Shown here: one piece after another, positions 44,207 through 52,970 of the stretch
Layout: the number at the start of each line of letters is the position of its first letter
How positions within the stretch are numbered: position 1 is the first letter of the stretch
NCBI RefSeq assembly: GCF_000981225.1
Contig: NZ_LAJC01000002.1
Location: 1 to 64,000, forward strand
Origin: Allosalinactinospora lopnorensis
GTDB lineage: Bacteria > Actinomycetota > Actinomycetes > Streptosporangiales > Streptosporangiaceae
Direction: 5' to 3'
Length of the DNA stretch: 64,000 nucleotides
Made by a program: the position numbers and the translations under genes
Notes under the pieces: model-generated
The model's input: only the letters and a program-made list of their open reading frames with translations
Told to the model about the DNA's origin: nothing
The model's database searches: none

Positions 44207-44983
44207 TCAGTACCTGGGGAGTCTCGTTATGACTCCGACGCGCTCGAAATCGTAGGCCCGGTTGTTGACCCGGAGGCCGTCGACCGCGCCGACGAAGGGA
44301 TTGTCCCGGCCCTTGGTGATGCCCAGGCTGTAGGTGATCTCCGCGTCCGGAAGCCGGGTCTTGAGATCGGCGAACGAGCAGGGGCTGGACAGGGTGCAGC
44401 CGATCGCCGAGCCCGTCGCTCCGGTGGCGTACCACGCGCTGCCGTCCGCGCCGGCGTCATAGTGCTGCCACACGTTGGGGGCCCGGGTGTCAGGAGCTGA
44501 CGGACTGTTGGAGCGGTCGGGCAGGTAGACCAGGGTCGAGTAGGTCACGTTCGGGTCCAGACCGGGATTGACCTCAAGGGTGGCACCCGGCAGCGAGACG
44601 CCGGACATGCTGTCCATTCCGGTGAATATCCAGTACCGCAGGATGTTGATGTTGCTGAGCCGCAGGCCGGCGAAGTCCGTCTCGTTCCCGAAGTTGATCT
44701 TCTCCGTTCCGCTGCCGACGATGATCCCCAGGCTGCCCCTGCCGTAGGGCGGCGACTGGCGGGCCGCGATGTCCTCGACGCTCGTGCGGCCGTACGGGCC
44801 GTCCCGGAGTGTGGCGTTCGGCGAGCCCAGGGTGTTGCGTCCGATGACGCCCCACTTGTCGGAGGACAGCGTTGACGCCTCCTCCTGCGCGCTGACCGGT
44901 GCGGGCGCGCCCACCGTTATGACAGTCGCCCCCGCAAGGGCGACACTGGACAGAATCCATGCAAGACGCTTTTTGAATTTCAT
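44207..44983 (-). CDS. secreted hypothetical protein
   Basis: 258 aa from ATG 44983 (MKFKKRLAWILSSVALAGAT), with GGAAGGAGAG upstream. A Sec signal peptide is followed by a probable cleavage after PVSAQ near residue 32. The mature protein is rich in Gly, Ser, Asn and Tyr and looks all-beta: IIVGSGTEKINFGNETDFAG, RYWIFTGMDSMSG, ATLEVNPGL, STLVYLPDRS. It has one Cys pair (IGCTLSSPCSF) that may form a disulfide. The pattern suggests an extracellular beta-sandwich, but no named family is recognised. Confidence 0.75.
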   Translation of the reverse strand: MKFKKRLAWILSSVALAGATVITVGAPAPVSAQEEASTLSSDKWGVIGRNTLGSPNATLRDGPYGRTSVEDIAARQSPPYGRGSLGIIVGSGTEKINFGNETDFAGLRLSNINILRYWIFTGMDSMSGVSLPGATLEVNPGLDPNVTYSTLVYLPDRSNSPSAPDTRAPNVWQHYDAGADGSAWYATGATGSAIGCTLSSPCSFADLKTRLPDAEITYSLGITKGRDNPFVGAVDGLRVNNRAYDFERVGVITRLPRY

Positions 44984-45411
44984 GCGCTCTCCTTCCCGGA
45001 AAAGGCACCGCGAAGCCCCCGGCCTCGCACCGTCCAGTAGACCGGAAAAATCGGGCCTAACAGGGGCGCAGAGCAGACTTCCCTGGTGCGGCGATCGCGG
45101 ATCCGAGCCGGTGATCCCCTGAACGGGATCAGGTGAATCCGAGCGGTCGAGGTTTTGGGATTGTTTTTGCTCGACAAAATCCGCTTGGAAGGGAGTGAAA
45201 CATCCTATTTGGCGGTATATGAGCGCGGCCTTTCTCGCGGAGTGTTGGCCGCGGCTGCGGTTGTTCGGCTCCACCCGAACGCAGAAAGCCCGGTCGGCGG
45301 ATTGTCGGCCAAGACCAATCCACCAACCGGGGGTTTCGGGTGCTCTTGTCCGAAAAACCGGATGATCGCCGCGAAAAGGCGCAGTGCGCGCTTTTCGGTG
45401 CTATGGGCGCA
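44984..45411. other. intergenic region with an imperfect hairpin at 45289-45331
   Basis: No gene supported. CCCGGTCGGCGGATTG (45289-45304) pairs imperfectly with CAATCCACCAACCGGG (45316-45331). Read on the minus strand it is followed by CTTTC, so it may be a second terminator or part of a small transcript. Confidence 0.4.
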
Positions 45412-45457
45412 AAAAGGCCGCCGGTCTCGCGAGTGACACGGGTTCCGCGAGACCGGC
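45411..45457 (-). terminator. aceA: rho-independent terminator of aceA
   Basis: A 12-bp stem (GCCGGTCTCGCG and its complement, 45420-45457) is followed, on the minus strand, by a T5 tract at 45415-45411. It lies about 75 bases after the isocitrate lyase stop codon. Confidence 0.85.
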
Positions 45458-45530
45458 GGCAGGGACGGCGGCCCGCCCCGCCCCAGCCACGAAAGCGGGG
45501 TGGGCCGCCTTAGGGAGAGGGACCAGCCTG

Positions 45531-46827
45531 TCAGTGAGCCGCTGAGAACTGGTCCTCTTCGGTGGAACCGGTGAGGGCGGTCGTGGAGGCGTCCGGCGAG
45601 ATCGCCGTGCTGACCAGGTCGAAGTAGCCGGTGCCGACCTCGCGCTGGTGCCGAGTGGCGGTGTAGCCCTGCTCCTCGGCGGCGAACTCGGCCTCCTGCA
45701 GTTCGACGTAGGCGCTCATCCCGCCCTCTGCGTAGCCCTTGGCCAGGTCGAACATCGAGTGGTTCAGCGAGTGGAACCCGGCCAGGGTGATGAACTGGAA
45801 CTTGTAGCCCATGTGGCCGAGTTCGCGCTGGAACTTGGCGATGGTGGAGTCGTCCAGATGCCGCTTCCAGTTGAACGACGGCGAGCAGTTGTAGGCCAGC
45901 ATCTGGTCGGGGTGCTGGTCCTTGATCCGCTCGGCGAACTGGCGCGCCACCTCCAGGTCCGGCGTGGAGGTCTCCATCCACAGCAGGTCGGAGTGCGGAG
46001 CGTAGGCGAGTCCCCGGGCGACGCAGGCCTCAAGGCCGTTGCGGACCCGGTAGAAACCTTCGGAGGTGCGCTCACCGGTGATGAACGGGCTGTCCTGCTC
46101 GTCGACGTCACTGGTGATGAGCGTGGCTGCCTGGCGTCGGTACGCGCGATGACCAGTGAGGGAACACCGGCGACATCGGCGGCCAGCCGCGCCGCGTTCA
46201 GCGTCTTGACGTGCTGGCTGGTGGGGATGAGGACCTTGCCGCCCAGGTGGCCGCACTTCTTCTCGGAGGCGAGCTGATCCTCCCAGTGCACACCCGCGGC
46301 CCCGGCCGCGATCATGCCCTTCATCAGTTCGAAGGCGTTGAGCACGCCCCCAAAACCGGCCTCGGCGTCGGCGACGATCGGTGCCAGCCAGTGAGGGGCG
46401 TCCTCGTCGCCCTCGGACCAGGTGATCTGGTCGGCGCGAAGCAGGGCGTTGTTGATCCGGCGGACCACCTGCGGGACCGAGTTGGCCGGGTACAGGCTCT
46501 GGTCGGGGTAGGTGTGGCCGGCCTGGTTGGCGTCGGCCGCGACCTGCCAGCCAGAGAGGTAGATGGCCTTGAGGCCGGCGCGGACCTGCTGGACCGCCTG
46601 GTTACCGGTGAGAGCGCCGAGCGAGTTGACGTAGTCCTCGCTGTGCAGCAGCTTCCACAGACGCTCGGCGCCCTGCTTGGCCAGCGTGTACTCCTCGGCG
46701 ACCGAGCCGCGCAGCCGGATCACGTCTTCGGCGGAGTAGGTGCGCTCAATGCCGGCCCAACGCGGATTGGTCTCCCACTCTCGTTGGAGCGCCGCTGCGG
46801 CTTCCTGCTGGCGAGCCTGATGCTCAT
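45531..46827 (-). CDS. aceA: isocitrate lyase (two frameshifts)
   Basis: The first glyoxylate-bypass enzyme, cleaving isocitrate to succinate and glyoxylate. ATG 46827 reads MSIRLA, then a missing base at about 46813 leads into [21 protein letters not shown] second missing base at about 46134 separates [11 protein letters not shown] from [20 protein letters not shown]. Repair gives about 432 aa, the size of the short actinobacterial enzyme. The catalytic loop KKCGHLGGK is intact, as are [51 protein letters not shown] and [11 protein letters not shown]. It is divergent from ramB, as in corynebacteria and mycobacteria. Confidence 0.95.
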
Positions 46828-47010
46828 GGTCTCTTCCCGCCTTCGAAGTTCGTCCCCTGAAAGTTCGCCGACTGGAGAGCCCGCACCATGGGATGCCGGA
46901 GCGCCCCGGTGGTTTGTTCCCCGCCGGTAACTACGATTCTTGTCAAAGTTCCAGGGTTTTTCTAGCTGTGACGAGGTGAAGATCTTTGATTCTTTCCTTA
47001 TGATGAACGC
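46828..47010. promoter_or_regulatory. divergent aceA/ramB control region
   Basis: 183 bases. The part near 46930-47005 is AT-rich and holds CAAAGTT (46944-46950) and AAGATCTTTGATTC further on, which resemble halves of the RamB site AAAGTTTGCAAA known from Corynebacterium. Control of aceA and autoregulation by RamB are expected from that precedent. Confidence 0.5.
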
Positions 47011-48480
47011 ATGGCGTACTTTGGGACTGAAGAAATGCCGTCTTTGCCGGGTGACCTGGATCTCGTCACCTTTGGCCAGAGACTCCGCCACCTGCGTCGC
47101 ACACGCGGGTTGACCCTCTCTGACCTGGGCGAACGGGTAGGCCGGGCGCCGTCGCAGCTGTCACTGCTGGAGAACGGCAAGCGCGAGCCGAAGCTCTCCC
47201 TGCTCACCTCACTCTCCAAGGCGCTCGGCGTCTCGGTCGAGGACCTGCTGTCGCGCCAGCCGCCCAGCCGCCGCGCGCAACTGGAGATCCAGGTGGAGGA
47301 GGCCCAGCGCGATCCCGTCTACCAGGCGCTCAGCCTGCCCCACCTGAAGGTCGGCAAGCGCGTGCCCAACGATGTGTTGGAGCACATCGTCGGCCTCTAC
47401 GACGAACTGAAGCGGCGCACCGCCAAGCCGACCGCCACTCCAGAGGAGGCCCGGCGGGCCAACGCCGAGCTGCGGCAGCAGATGCGCGAGCGCGGCAACT
47501 ACTTCGAGCACATCGAGAAGGCCGCGCAGGAGACCCTCGACGCGGTGGGCTACACCGGCGGGGCGCTGTCCCAGGGCCAGATCCTCTCGATCGTCACCCA
47601 CCACGGGTTCACCCTGCGCTACGTGCAGGACCTGCCCCGCTCGGTGCGCTCGGTGACCGATACCCGCAACGGGCGGCTCTTCCTCAAGCGCGAGTCGCTG
47701 GGCATGCACAGCCCGCGCACGATCCTGCTGCAGACGCTGGGCCATTTCGTACTCGGCCACGGCCAGCCGCGCGACTACGCCGACTTCCTGCGCCAGCGCG
47801 TCGAGGCGAACTACTTCGCCGCTGCCGTGCTGATCCCGCAGTCCACCGCGGTGCCCTACCTCCAGGACGCCAAGAAGGCGCGGGACATATCGGTGGAGGA
47901 CCTGCGCGATGTCTACTCCGTGTCCTACGAGATGGCCGCGCACCGGTTCACCAACCTCGCCTACCGGCACCTCGACCTGGTCTGCCACTTCATCCGCAAC
48001 GACGAGACCGGGATCATCTACAAGGCCTACGAGAACGACGGCCTCGTGTTCCCCACTGACGACACCGGAGCCATCGAGGGCCAGCGGATGTGCCGGTACT
48101 GGTCGGGGCGTCAGGTCTTCGCCTCCCCGGACCGCTATTCGATCTACTACCAGTACACCGACAAGCCCAATGGCACCCACTGGTGCGTGGCGCACGTGGA
48201 CCCCAGCCGGGAGCGCAACTTCGCGATCACGCTGGGGGTGCCGTACAAGGAGTCGCGCTGGTTCCGCGGACGCGAGACCACCAACCGGACCAAGTCCAAC
48301 TGCCCCACGGGTGAGTGCTGCGTGCGCCCTCCCGCGGAGCTCGCGGCCCGTTGGGAGGGCCAAGTGTGGCCGTCGGCCCGCGCGCACTCCCACGTGCTGT
48401 CGGCGCTGCCCTCGGGGACGTTCCCGGGTGTGGACGAGACCGACGTGTACACCTTCCTGGAGAGGTACGAGGGGGAGTAG
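47011..48480 (+). CDS. ramB: RamB-type XRE regulator of acetate metabolism
   Basis: 489 aa. An XRE helix-turn-helix (FGQRLRHLRRTRGLTLSDLG, then LSLLENGKREPKLSLLTSLS) covers residues about 20-80. Next is an ImmA/IrrE-like middle region (ILLQTLGHFVLGHGQPRDYA, RVEANYFAAAVLIPQ). The C-terminal short-chain fatty acyl-CoA regulator domain carries cysteines in NCPTGECCVRPP. The peptidase-like HExxH of ImmA is degenerate (LGHFVLGH). In Corynebacterium RamB represses aceA and aceB. The divergent position next to isocitrate lyase supports the same function here. Confidence 0.92.
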   Translation: MAYFGTEEMPSLPGDLDLVTFGQRLRHLRRTRGLTLSDLGERVGRAPSQLSLLENGKREPKLSLLTSLSKALGVSVEDLLSRQPPSRRAQLEIQVEEAQRDPVYQALSLPHLKVGKRVPNDVLEHIVGLYDELKRRTAKPTATPEEARRANAELRQQMRERGNYFEHIEKAAQETLDAVGYTGGALSQGQILSIVTHHGFTLRYVQDLPRSVRSVTDTRNGRLFLKRESLGMHSPRTILLQTLGHFVLGHGQPRDYADFLRQRVEANYFAAAVLIPQSTAVPYLQDAKKARDISVEDLRDVYSVSYEMAAHRFTNLAYRHLDLVCHFIRNDETGIIYKAYENDGLVFPTDDTGAIEGQRMCRYWSGRQVFASPDRYSIYYQYTDKPNGTHWCVAHVDPSRERNFAITLGVPYKESRWFRGRETTNRTKSNCPTGECCVRPPAELAARWEGQVWPSARAHSHVLSALPSGTFPGVDETDVYTFLERYEGE

Positions 48481-48559
48481 CGATATGCGGACTCCACGTG
48501 ACCACGGCGAACGCTCCGAGAAGGGCGACCGGTCCGATTGCGGGACGAATCCCCCCACT

Positions 48560-48574
48560 GTTACCGTTGGTAAC
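48560..48574. promoter_or_regulatory. palindromic operator upstream of the acyl-CoA dehydrogenase
   Basis: GTTACCGTTGGTAAC has perfect 6-bp arms around GTT, 92 bases before the acyl-CoA dehydrogenase start. This is the size and form of a TetR-family operator. The TetR gene at 50988 at the end of the same gene run is the natural candidate. Confidence 0.55.
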
Positions 48575-48666
48575 ATACCGGATGTCGGTTCGCCGCCCCA
48601 CCCCAGGCGAACCGGGACCACCGCCCCTCGAAGCGCCGCTGAGAGCCCACCGAAGGAAGTACGCAC

Positions 48667-49905
48667 ATGAGCGACGGCTCTGCAGAGCCCCCCTCCGGTT
48701 TCAGCCTCGAACTGAGCGAGGACATCCGAGATGTCCGGGACTGGGCGCACGGGTTCGCCCGCGACGTCATCCGCCCGGCCGCCGCCGAGTGGGACGAGCG
48801 CGAGGAGACCCCGTGGCCCATCCTGCGGGAGGCCGCCAAGATCGAGCTGTACTCGCTGGACTTCTTCGCCAACCAGTGGCTCGAACCCAGCGGCCTGGGC
48901 ATCCCGGTGGCCTTCGAAGAGCTCTACTGGGGCGACCCCGGCATCGCGCTGTCCATCACCGGAACCGCGCTGGCCGCGGTCTCCGTGGCCGCGAACGGAA
49001 CCCAGGAGCAGCTCTTCGAGTGGGTGCCGCAGATGTTCGGCAGCTCCGACGACATCAAGCTCGGCGCATTCTGCTCCTCCGAACCCGACGCGGGCAGCGA
49101 CGTCAGCGCCATCCGCACCCGCGCGGTCTACGACGAGGCCGCGGACGAGTGGGTGCTCAACGGCACCAAGACCTGGGCCACCAATGGCGGGATCGCCGAC
49201 GTGCATGTCGTGGTCGCCTCCGTCGACCCCGAACTGGGCTCGCGCGGCCAGGCCAGTTTCATCGTGCCGCCGGAGACCCCTGGCCTGTCCCAGGGGCAGA
49301 AGTTCGCCAAGCACGGGATCCGCGCCTCGCACACCGCCGAGGTCGTCCTGGACGACGTCCGGGTGCCCGGCCGCTGCCTGGTGGGCGGCAAGGAGAAGCT
49401 GGACGAACGGCTCGCCCGGGCGCGTGAGGGGCGCAGCTCCGGAGTCCAGGCGGCGATGAAGACCTTCGAGCGGTCGCGCCCCAGCGTCGGCGCCATGGCC
49501 GTCGGCTGCGCCCGCGCGGCCTACGAGTACGCCCGCGACTACTCCGTCCAGCGAGAGCAGTTCGGCCGGCCGATCGGTGACAACCAGGCGGTCGCCTTCA
49601 CCCTCGCCGACATGGCCACCCGGATCGAGGCCGCCCGCCTGCTCGTCTGGCGCGCCGCCTGGATGGCACGCAACGACAAGGACTTCACCCAGGCCGAGGG
49701 ATCGATGAGCAAGCTCTACGCCAGCGAGACCGCGACCTGGGTCACCCAGGAGGCCATCCGCCTTCTCGGGGGCAACGGCTACACCCGGGAGTACCCCGTC
49801 GAGCGCTGGCACCGCGACGCCACCATCTTCACCATCTTCGAGGGGGCCAGCGAGATCCAGCGTCTGATCATCGGCCGCGCCGTCACCGGCCTGCCGGTGA
49901 GGTGA
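48667..49905 (+). CDS. acyl-CoA dehydrogenase
   Basis: A 412-aa FAD enzyme that introduces the 2,3 double bond of acyl-CoA in beta-oxidation or related catabolism. ATG 48667 is preceded by GAAGGAAG. Family blocks are [40 protein letters not shown] (signature 1), [34 protein letters not shown] and [20 protein letters not shown]. The catalytic Glu lies in [17 protein letters not shown] near residue 395. Substrate chain length cannot be assigned. It is the first gene of a plus-strand run with a hotdog-like protein and a TetR regulator, behind a palindromic operator. Confidence 0.93.
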   Translation: MSDGSAEPPSGFSLELSEDIRDVRDWAHGFARDVIRPAAAEWDEREETPWPILREAAKIELYSLDFFANQWLEPSGLGIPVAFEELYWGDPGIALSITGTALAAVSVAANGTQEQLFEWVPQMFGSSDDIKLGAFCSSEPDAGSDVSAIRTRAVYDEAADEWVLNGTKTWATNGGIADVHVVVASVDPELGSRGQASFIVPPETPGLSQGQKFAKHGIRASHTAEVVLDDVRVPGRCLVGGKEKLDERLARAREGRSSGVQAAMKTFERSRPSVGAMAVGCARAAYEYARDYSVQREQFGRPIGDNQAVAFTLADMATRIEAARLLVWRAAWMARNDKDFTQAEGSMSKLYASETATWVTQEAIRLLGGNGYTREYPVERWHRDATIFTIFEGASEIQRLIIGRAVTGLPVR

Positions 49906-49997
49906 CGTTTCCGCGGGCGGAATCGGATCTCGAGGGGCGAGCGCCCTTTGCGCCGCATGACCGCCAGGCAGGCGGGTCCGACTGCGCCGCCGCCCTG

Positions 49998-50150
49998 CAA
50001 AAGAGGCCGTTGCGGAGCGCGAGCGGCGCGTGGGGGCCGACCGCACCTCCACCCTCAGCGCCCGCAATGAACTCGCCGACGCCTTCCGTGTCGCGGACCG
50101 GTCCGAAGAGGCAGCGGCGGAGTGCCGGGCGGCCGCGGACACGGCGGGGC
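49998..50150 (+). pseudogene. tetratricopeptide-repeat gene remnant
   Basis: The frame here reads KEAVAERERRVGADRTSTLS, then ARNELADAFRVADRSEEAAA. This is one clear TPR unit of the type found at the C-terminus of NB-ARC or Fis-type TPR proteins. No start, no neighbouring repeats and no other domain are present, and the frame continues into the hotdog gene start. It is probably what is left of a larger gene removed by deletion. Confidence 0.5.
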
Positions 50151-50188
50151 CCGGCACTCCGCGGGGAAAGCCGCCTAGTGTGGTCCAC

Positions 50189-50938
50189 ATGAGCAGTGCC
50201 CCGGGCAACGGAGCCCCCACCGAGCTGACCGTCGCATCCCGCTTCAACGGACCCTCCGCCTCCGCCAACGGCGGCTACATCAGTGGACTGCTGGCTCGCT
50301 GTCTGGGCGCGAAGGCGGCCCAGGTAACCCTGCGCATGCCACCGCCGCTGGACAGGCCGCTGAAGGTGGAACAGGCGGTCGACACGCAACTGCGGCTGCT
50401 GGACGGTGGCGACCTGGTGGCCGAGGCGGTGCCGGCGCCGGAACCGGACGAGATCGTCGACCCGGTCCCGATCGATCGGGCGGAGGAAGCCCAGCGGCGG
50501 TTCCGCGGATGGAGCGGGCATCCGTTCCCGACCTGTTTCACCTGCGGTACCGGTCGCGATCCGGGGGACGGGCTGCGGCTGTTCGCCGGTCCCGTGGCGG
50601 ACGGTGTGGGAAAGGGCGAGGAGGACACGGTCGCCTGTGTGTGGCGCCCGCACGCCTCCCTGGCCCCCGAAGGGCGGGACACGGTTCCGGAGGAGATCGT
50701 GTGGGCGGCCCTGGACTGCCCCGGAGGGTGGTCCAGCGATGTCAGCGGGCGCCCCATGGTGCTGGGCCGGATGTCGGCCGCTGTCTGGCGGACCCCGGTG
50801 ATCGAGCGCCTGCACGTGATCGTAGGCAGACTGACCGGGACCACGGGCCGCAAGGCGTTCACCGCCAGCACGCTCTACGGCGCCGACGGCGCGGTGCTCG
50901 CCGCCGCGCGGGCGACCTGGATCATGATCCAGCGGTGA
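50189..50938 (+). CDS. hotdog-fold thioesterase-like protein
   Basis: 249 aa from ATG 50189. The sequence is a double-hotdog type seen in actinobacteria: VASRFNGPSASANGGYISGL near the start, a CFTCGTGR Cys pair near 115, VACVWRPHASLAPEGRDTVP and WAALDCPGGWSSDVSGRPMV, then GRLTGTTGRKAFTASTLYG. Such proteins often act on acyl-CoA, but a catalytic residue cannot be assigned confidently. Its position between an acyl-CoA dehydrogenase and a TetR regulator supports a role in acyl-CoA turnover. Confidence 0.7.
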   Translation: MSSAPGNGAPTELTVASRFNGPSASANGGYISGLLARCLGAKAAQVTLRMPPPLDRPLKVEQAVDTQLRLLDGGDLVAEAVPAPEPDEIVDPVPIDRAEEAQRRFRGWSGHPFPTCFTCGTGRDPGDGLRLFAGPVADGVGKGEEDTVACVWRPHASLAPEGRDTVPEEIVWAALDCPGGWSSDVSGRPMVLGRMSAAVWRTPVIERLHVIVGRLTGTTGRKAFTASTLYGADGAVLAAARATWIMIQR

Positions 50939-50987
50939 GCCCCAGCGTGCGAGCGGATTCGTCCGCCGCGCGCTACCGTTTGGCAGT

Positions 50988-51614
50988 GTGGCCACCGAAC
51001 CCGCACCGCAACCCCAGCCCGTTCCCCGCCGCCGCAACCCTGAACGGCGGCGGACCATCCTCGACGCCGCCGATGCGGTCATCCAGAGGGACGGCCCGGA
51101 GACCTCGATGTCGGCCATCGCAGCCGAGGCCGGAATCAGCAAGCCGATCCTCTACCGCCACTTCGGGGACAAGAGCGGGCTGTACCGGGCGCTCGCGGAA
51201 CGCCACGTCGACCCGCTGATCGAACGCGTCCGGTCCGAGCTGCACGCGGGAGACGGCCTGAAGCGGCGGGCCCGCGCCACGGTCGGGGCCTACCTGCAGA
51301 TGATCGGCCGCAACCTCAACCTTTACCGGTTCCTGATGGACCGGGCCACCGCCGAGGATCCGCGGACCCGCGGCGACCTCAGCCTGGTGGTGCGCCGCCT
51401 GGGCGAGGAACTGGCCGACACGCTGATCGACGAGGGCTACATCGAGGAGCCGGTCCGCGCGCAGCTCGTGGCGCACGCCGTCGTCGGCATGGTCCAGGCG
51501 GCCGGGGAGTGGTGGCTGGAGCATCCGGAGGTCGGCGCCGACGAGGTCATCGAGGATCTGGCCGATGCCGTCGTCGGGGCCATCACAGGGCACCGGAACG
51601 CGCTCTCCGCCTGA
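50988..51614 (+). CDS. TetR family transcriptional regulator
   Basis: 208 aa from GTG 50988. The DNA-binding domain is RRRTILDAADAVIQRDGPET, then SMSAIAAEAGISKPILYRHF (residues about 18-62). The C-terminal domain is helical, with MIGRNLNLYRFLMDRATAED and GMVQAAGEWWLEHPE. It resembles actinobacterial regulators of lipid and acyl-CoA genes. The palindrome at 48560-48574 in front of the same gene run is its most likely target. Confidence 0.88.
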   Translation: MATEPAPQPQPVPRRRNPERRRTILDAADAVIQRDGPETSMSAIAAEAGISKPILYRHFGDKSGLYRALAERHVDPLIERVRSELHAGDGLKRRARATVGAYLQMIGRNLNLYRFLMDRATAEDPRTRGDLSLVVRRLGEELADTLIDEGYIEEPVRAQLVAHAVVGMVQAAGEWWLEHPEVGADEVIEDLADAVVGAITGHRNALSA

Positions 51615-51783
51615 GCGCGGTTCCCGCCGCCGGTCCGTTCTCGTCGCACTGCGCCCAGGCCGTTCCGTTTACATGCCTTGCTGGCTATATTTCTGTAGTG
51701 GAATACTGAGGATGTGGCGGTTGCGTCCAAGGTGCCGCCGAACCGGATCGGCGGCGGGACCCGGAGGAGAGGGGCGATCAGCT

Positions 51784-52790
51784 ATGAAGCCGTACGCGAC
51801 GATGCGCACCGCGGAGGACGGCCGTGGCCACCTGCGCTTCGAACGCAGCTGCGCCACCCGGTGGAGAAGGTCTGGTACGCCATCACCGAGACCGAGCAGC
51901 TGTCCCAGTGGATGCCCGGACGGGTCGAGATCGAACTGGAGGTCGGCGGGAAGGTCCGCTGGAGCTTCCCCGAGGAGGCGTGGGCGCAACCCGACGGCAC
52001 GGTCACCGCGCTCGACCCGCCCCGGCTCCTGGAGTTCTTCATGCCCGCGGCCGGTGCGGGACTGGACTGGCTCAAGGACGAGACCCTCCGGTTCGAACTG
52101 ACCCCCGCCCCGGAGGGCTGTCTGCTGGTCTTCACCGACGTGGTCGAGGACCGCGCCGGCGCGGCCAGCTTCGCGGCCGGCTGGCAGGGCTGCCTCGACG
52201 TCCTGGCGGCGCTGCTGGGCGGCGGACCCGCCGAGTCGGACGAGGACCCGGCTCGCTATGTCGAACTGTTCGAGGAGTACATGCGAAGTTTCGGCCTGGA
52301 CGAGGGGACCGCGCAGCCGGGCGCCGACGGGTGGACCGTGCGCTTCGAACGGCAGCTCATGGGGCACGGGGTCGATGAGGTGTGGCGGGCGCTGGCCGGC
52401 CAGGAGGACGCGGCGAGCGGCGGCACCGCCGCGGGGGAGCCCGTGGTCGGCGGGCCGCCTCCCCTCGCGATGACCAACGGCTACGTGCCGGCCGGCGCGG
52501 TCACGGCGGTCGAGGCGCCGGGCATGCTGGAGTGCGCCTGGGGAGCGGAGGACGGGCCCGCCGGCCGGGTCCGCTGGGAACTCCGGGAAGGTCCCGGCGG
52601 TGCGCGCGTCGTGCTGACCCAGACACTGCCCGGCGAAGCGGCGGATGAGCTCCTCACCGCTCTCGCCGCGTGGCACACGCACCTCGAACTGTTCGCCCGG
52701 AGTCTGCGGGGCGAGGACGTCTGCCCGTGGCCCGAGGGACGGACCCGGGAGCTGCGCGCGCACTACGAGGCCTCCCTCGCCGCGCGCTGA
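51784..52790 (+). CDS. tandem SRPBCC (AHSA1-type) domain protein (one frameshift)
   Basis: ATG 51784 follows GGAGGAGAGG and reads MKPYATMRTAEDGRGHLRFE. A missing base at about 51846 joins it to QLRHPVEKVWYAITETEQLS. Repair gives 335 aa with two START-like domains. Domain 1 spans about residues 18-155 (WMPGRVEIELEVGGKVRW, FFMPAAGAG). Domain 2 spans about 178-330 and opens with VRFERQLMGHGVDEVWRALA, parallel to the repaired start of domain 1; this internal repeat confirms the repair. SRPBCC domains bind hydrophobic ligands; the function is unknown. A strong terminator follows. Confidence 0.82.
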
Positions 52791-52816
52791 GCGGGCGGCC
52801 GCGGACCGGACGCGAA

Positions 52817-52847
52817 GGCCCTCGGCGGGGCGTTCCCGCCGAGGGCC
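52817..52847 (+). terminator. hairpin terminator after the SRPBCC gene
   Basis: A perfect 13-bp stem (GGCCCTCGGCGGG at 52817-52829, pairing with 52835-52847) and a 5-base loop, 27 bases after the stop codon. Confidence 0.85.
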
Positions 52848-52970
52848 GCGCGAGTAAGGCACGGTGCCTCACACATGGTTCGTGCACCGATCGGTTCCGT
52901 GCTAGGACCCGCCCGCGCGGGTAGCGGCGCCTTCGCGGTCTCCCGGGCGAACCGCGACGGAGGGAGCACG

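Noticed and set aside
47209-50268. 1019-codon minus-strand frame across ramB and the acyl-CoA dehydrogenase
   Set aside because: It runs through two unrelated conserved genes on the other strand and has no recognisable domain.
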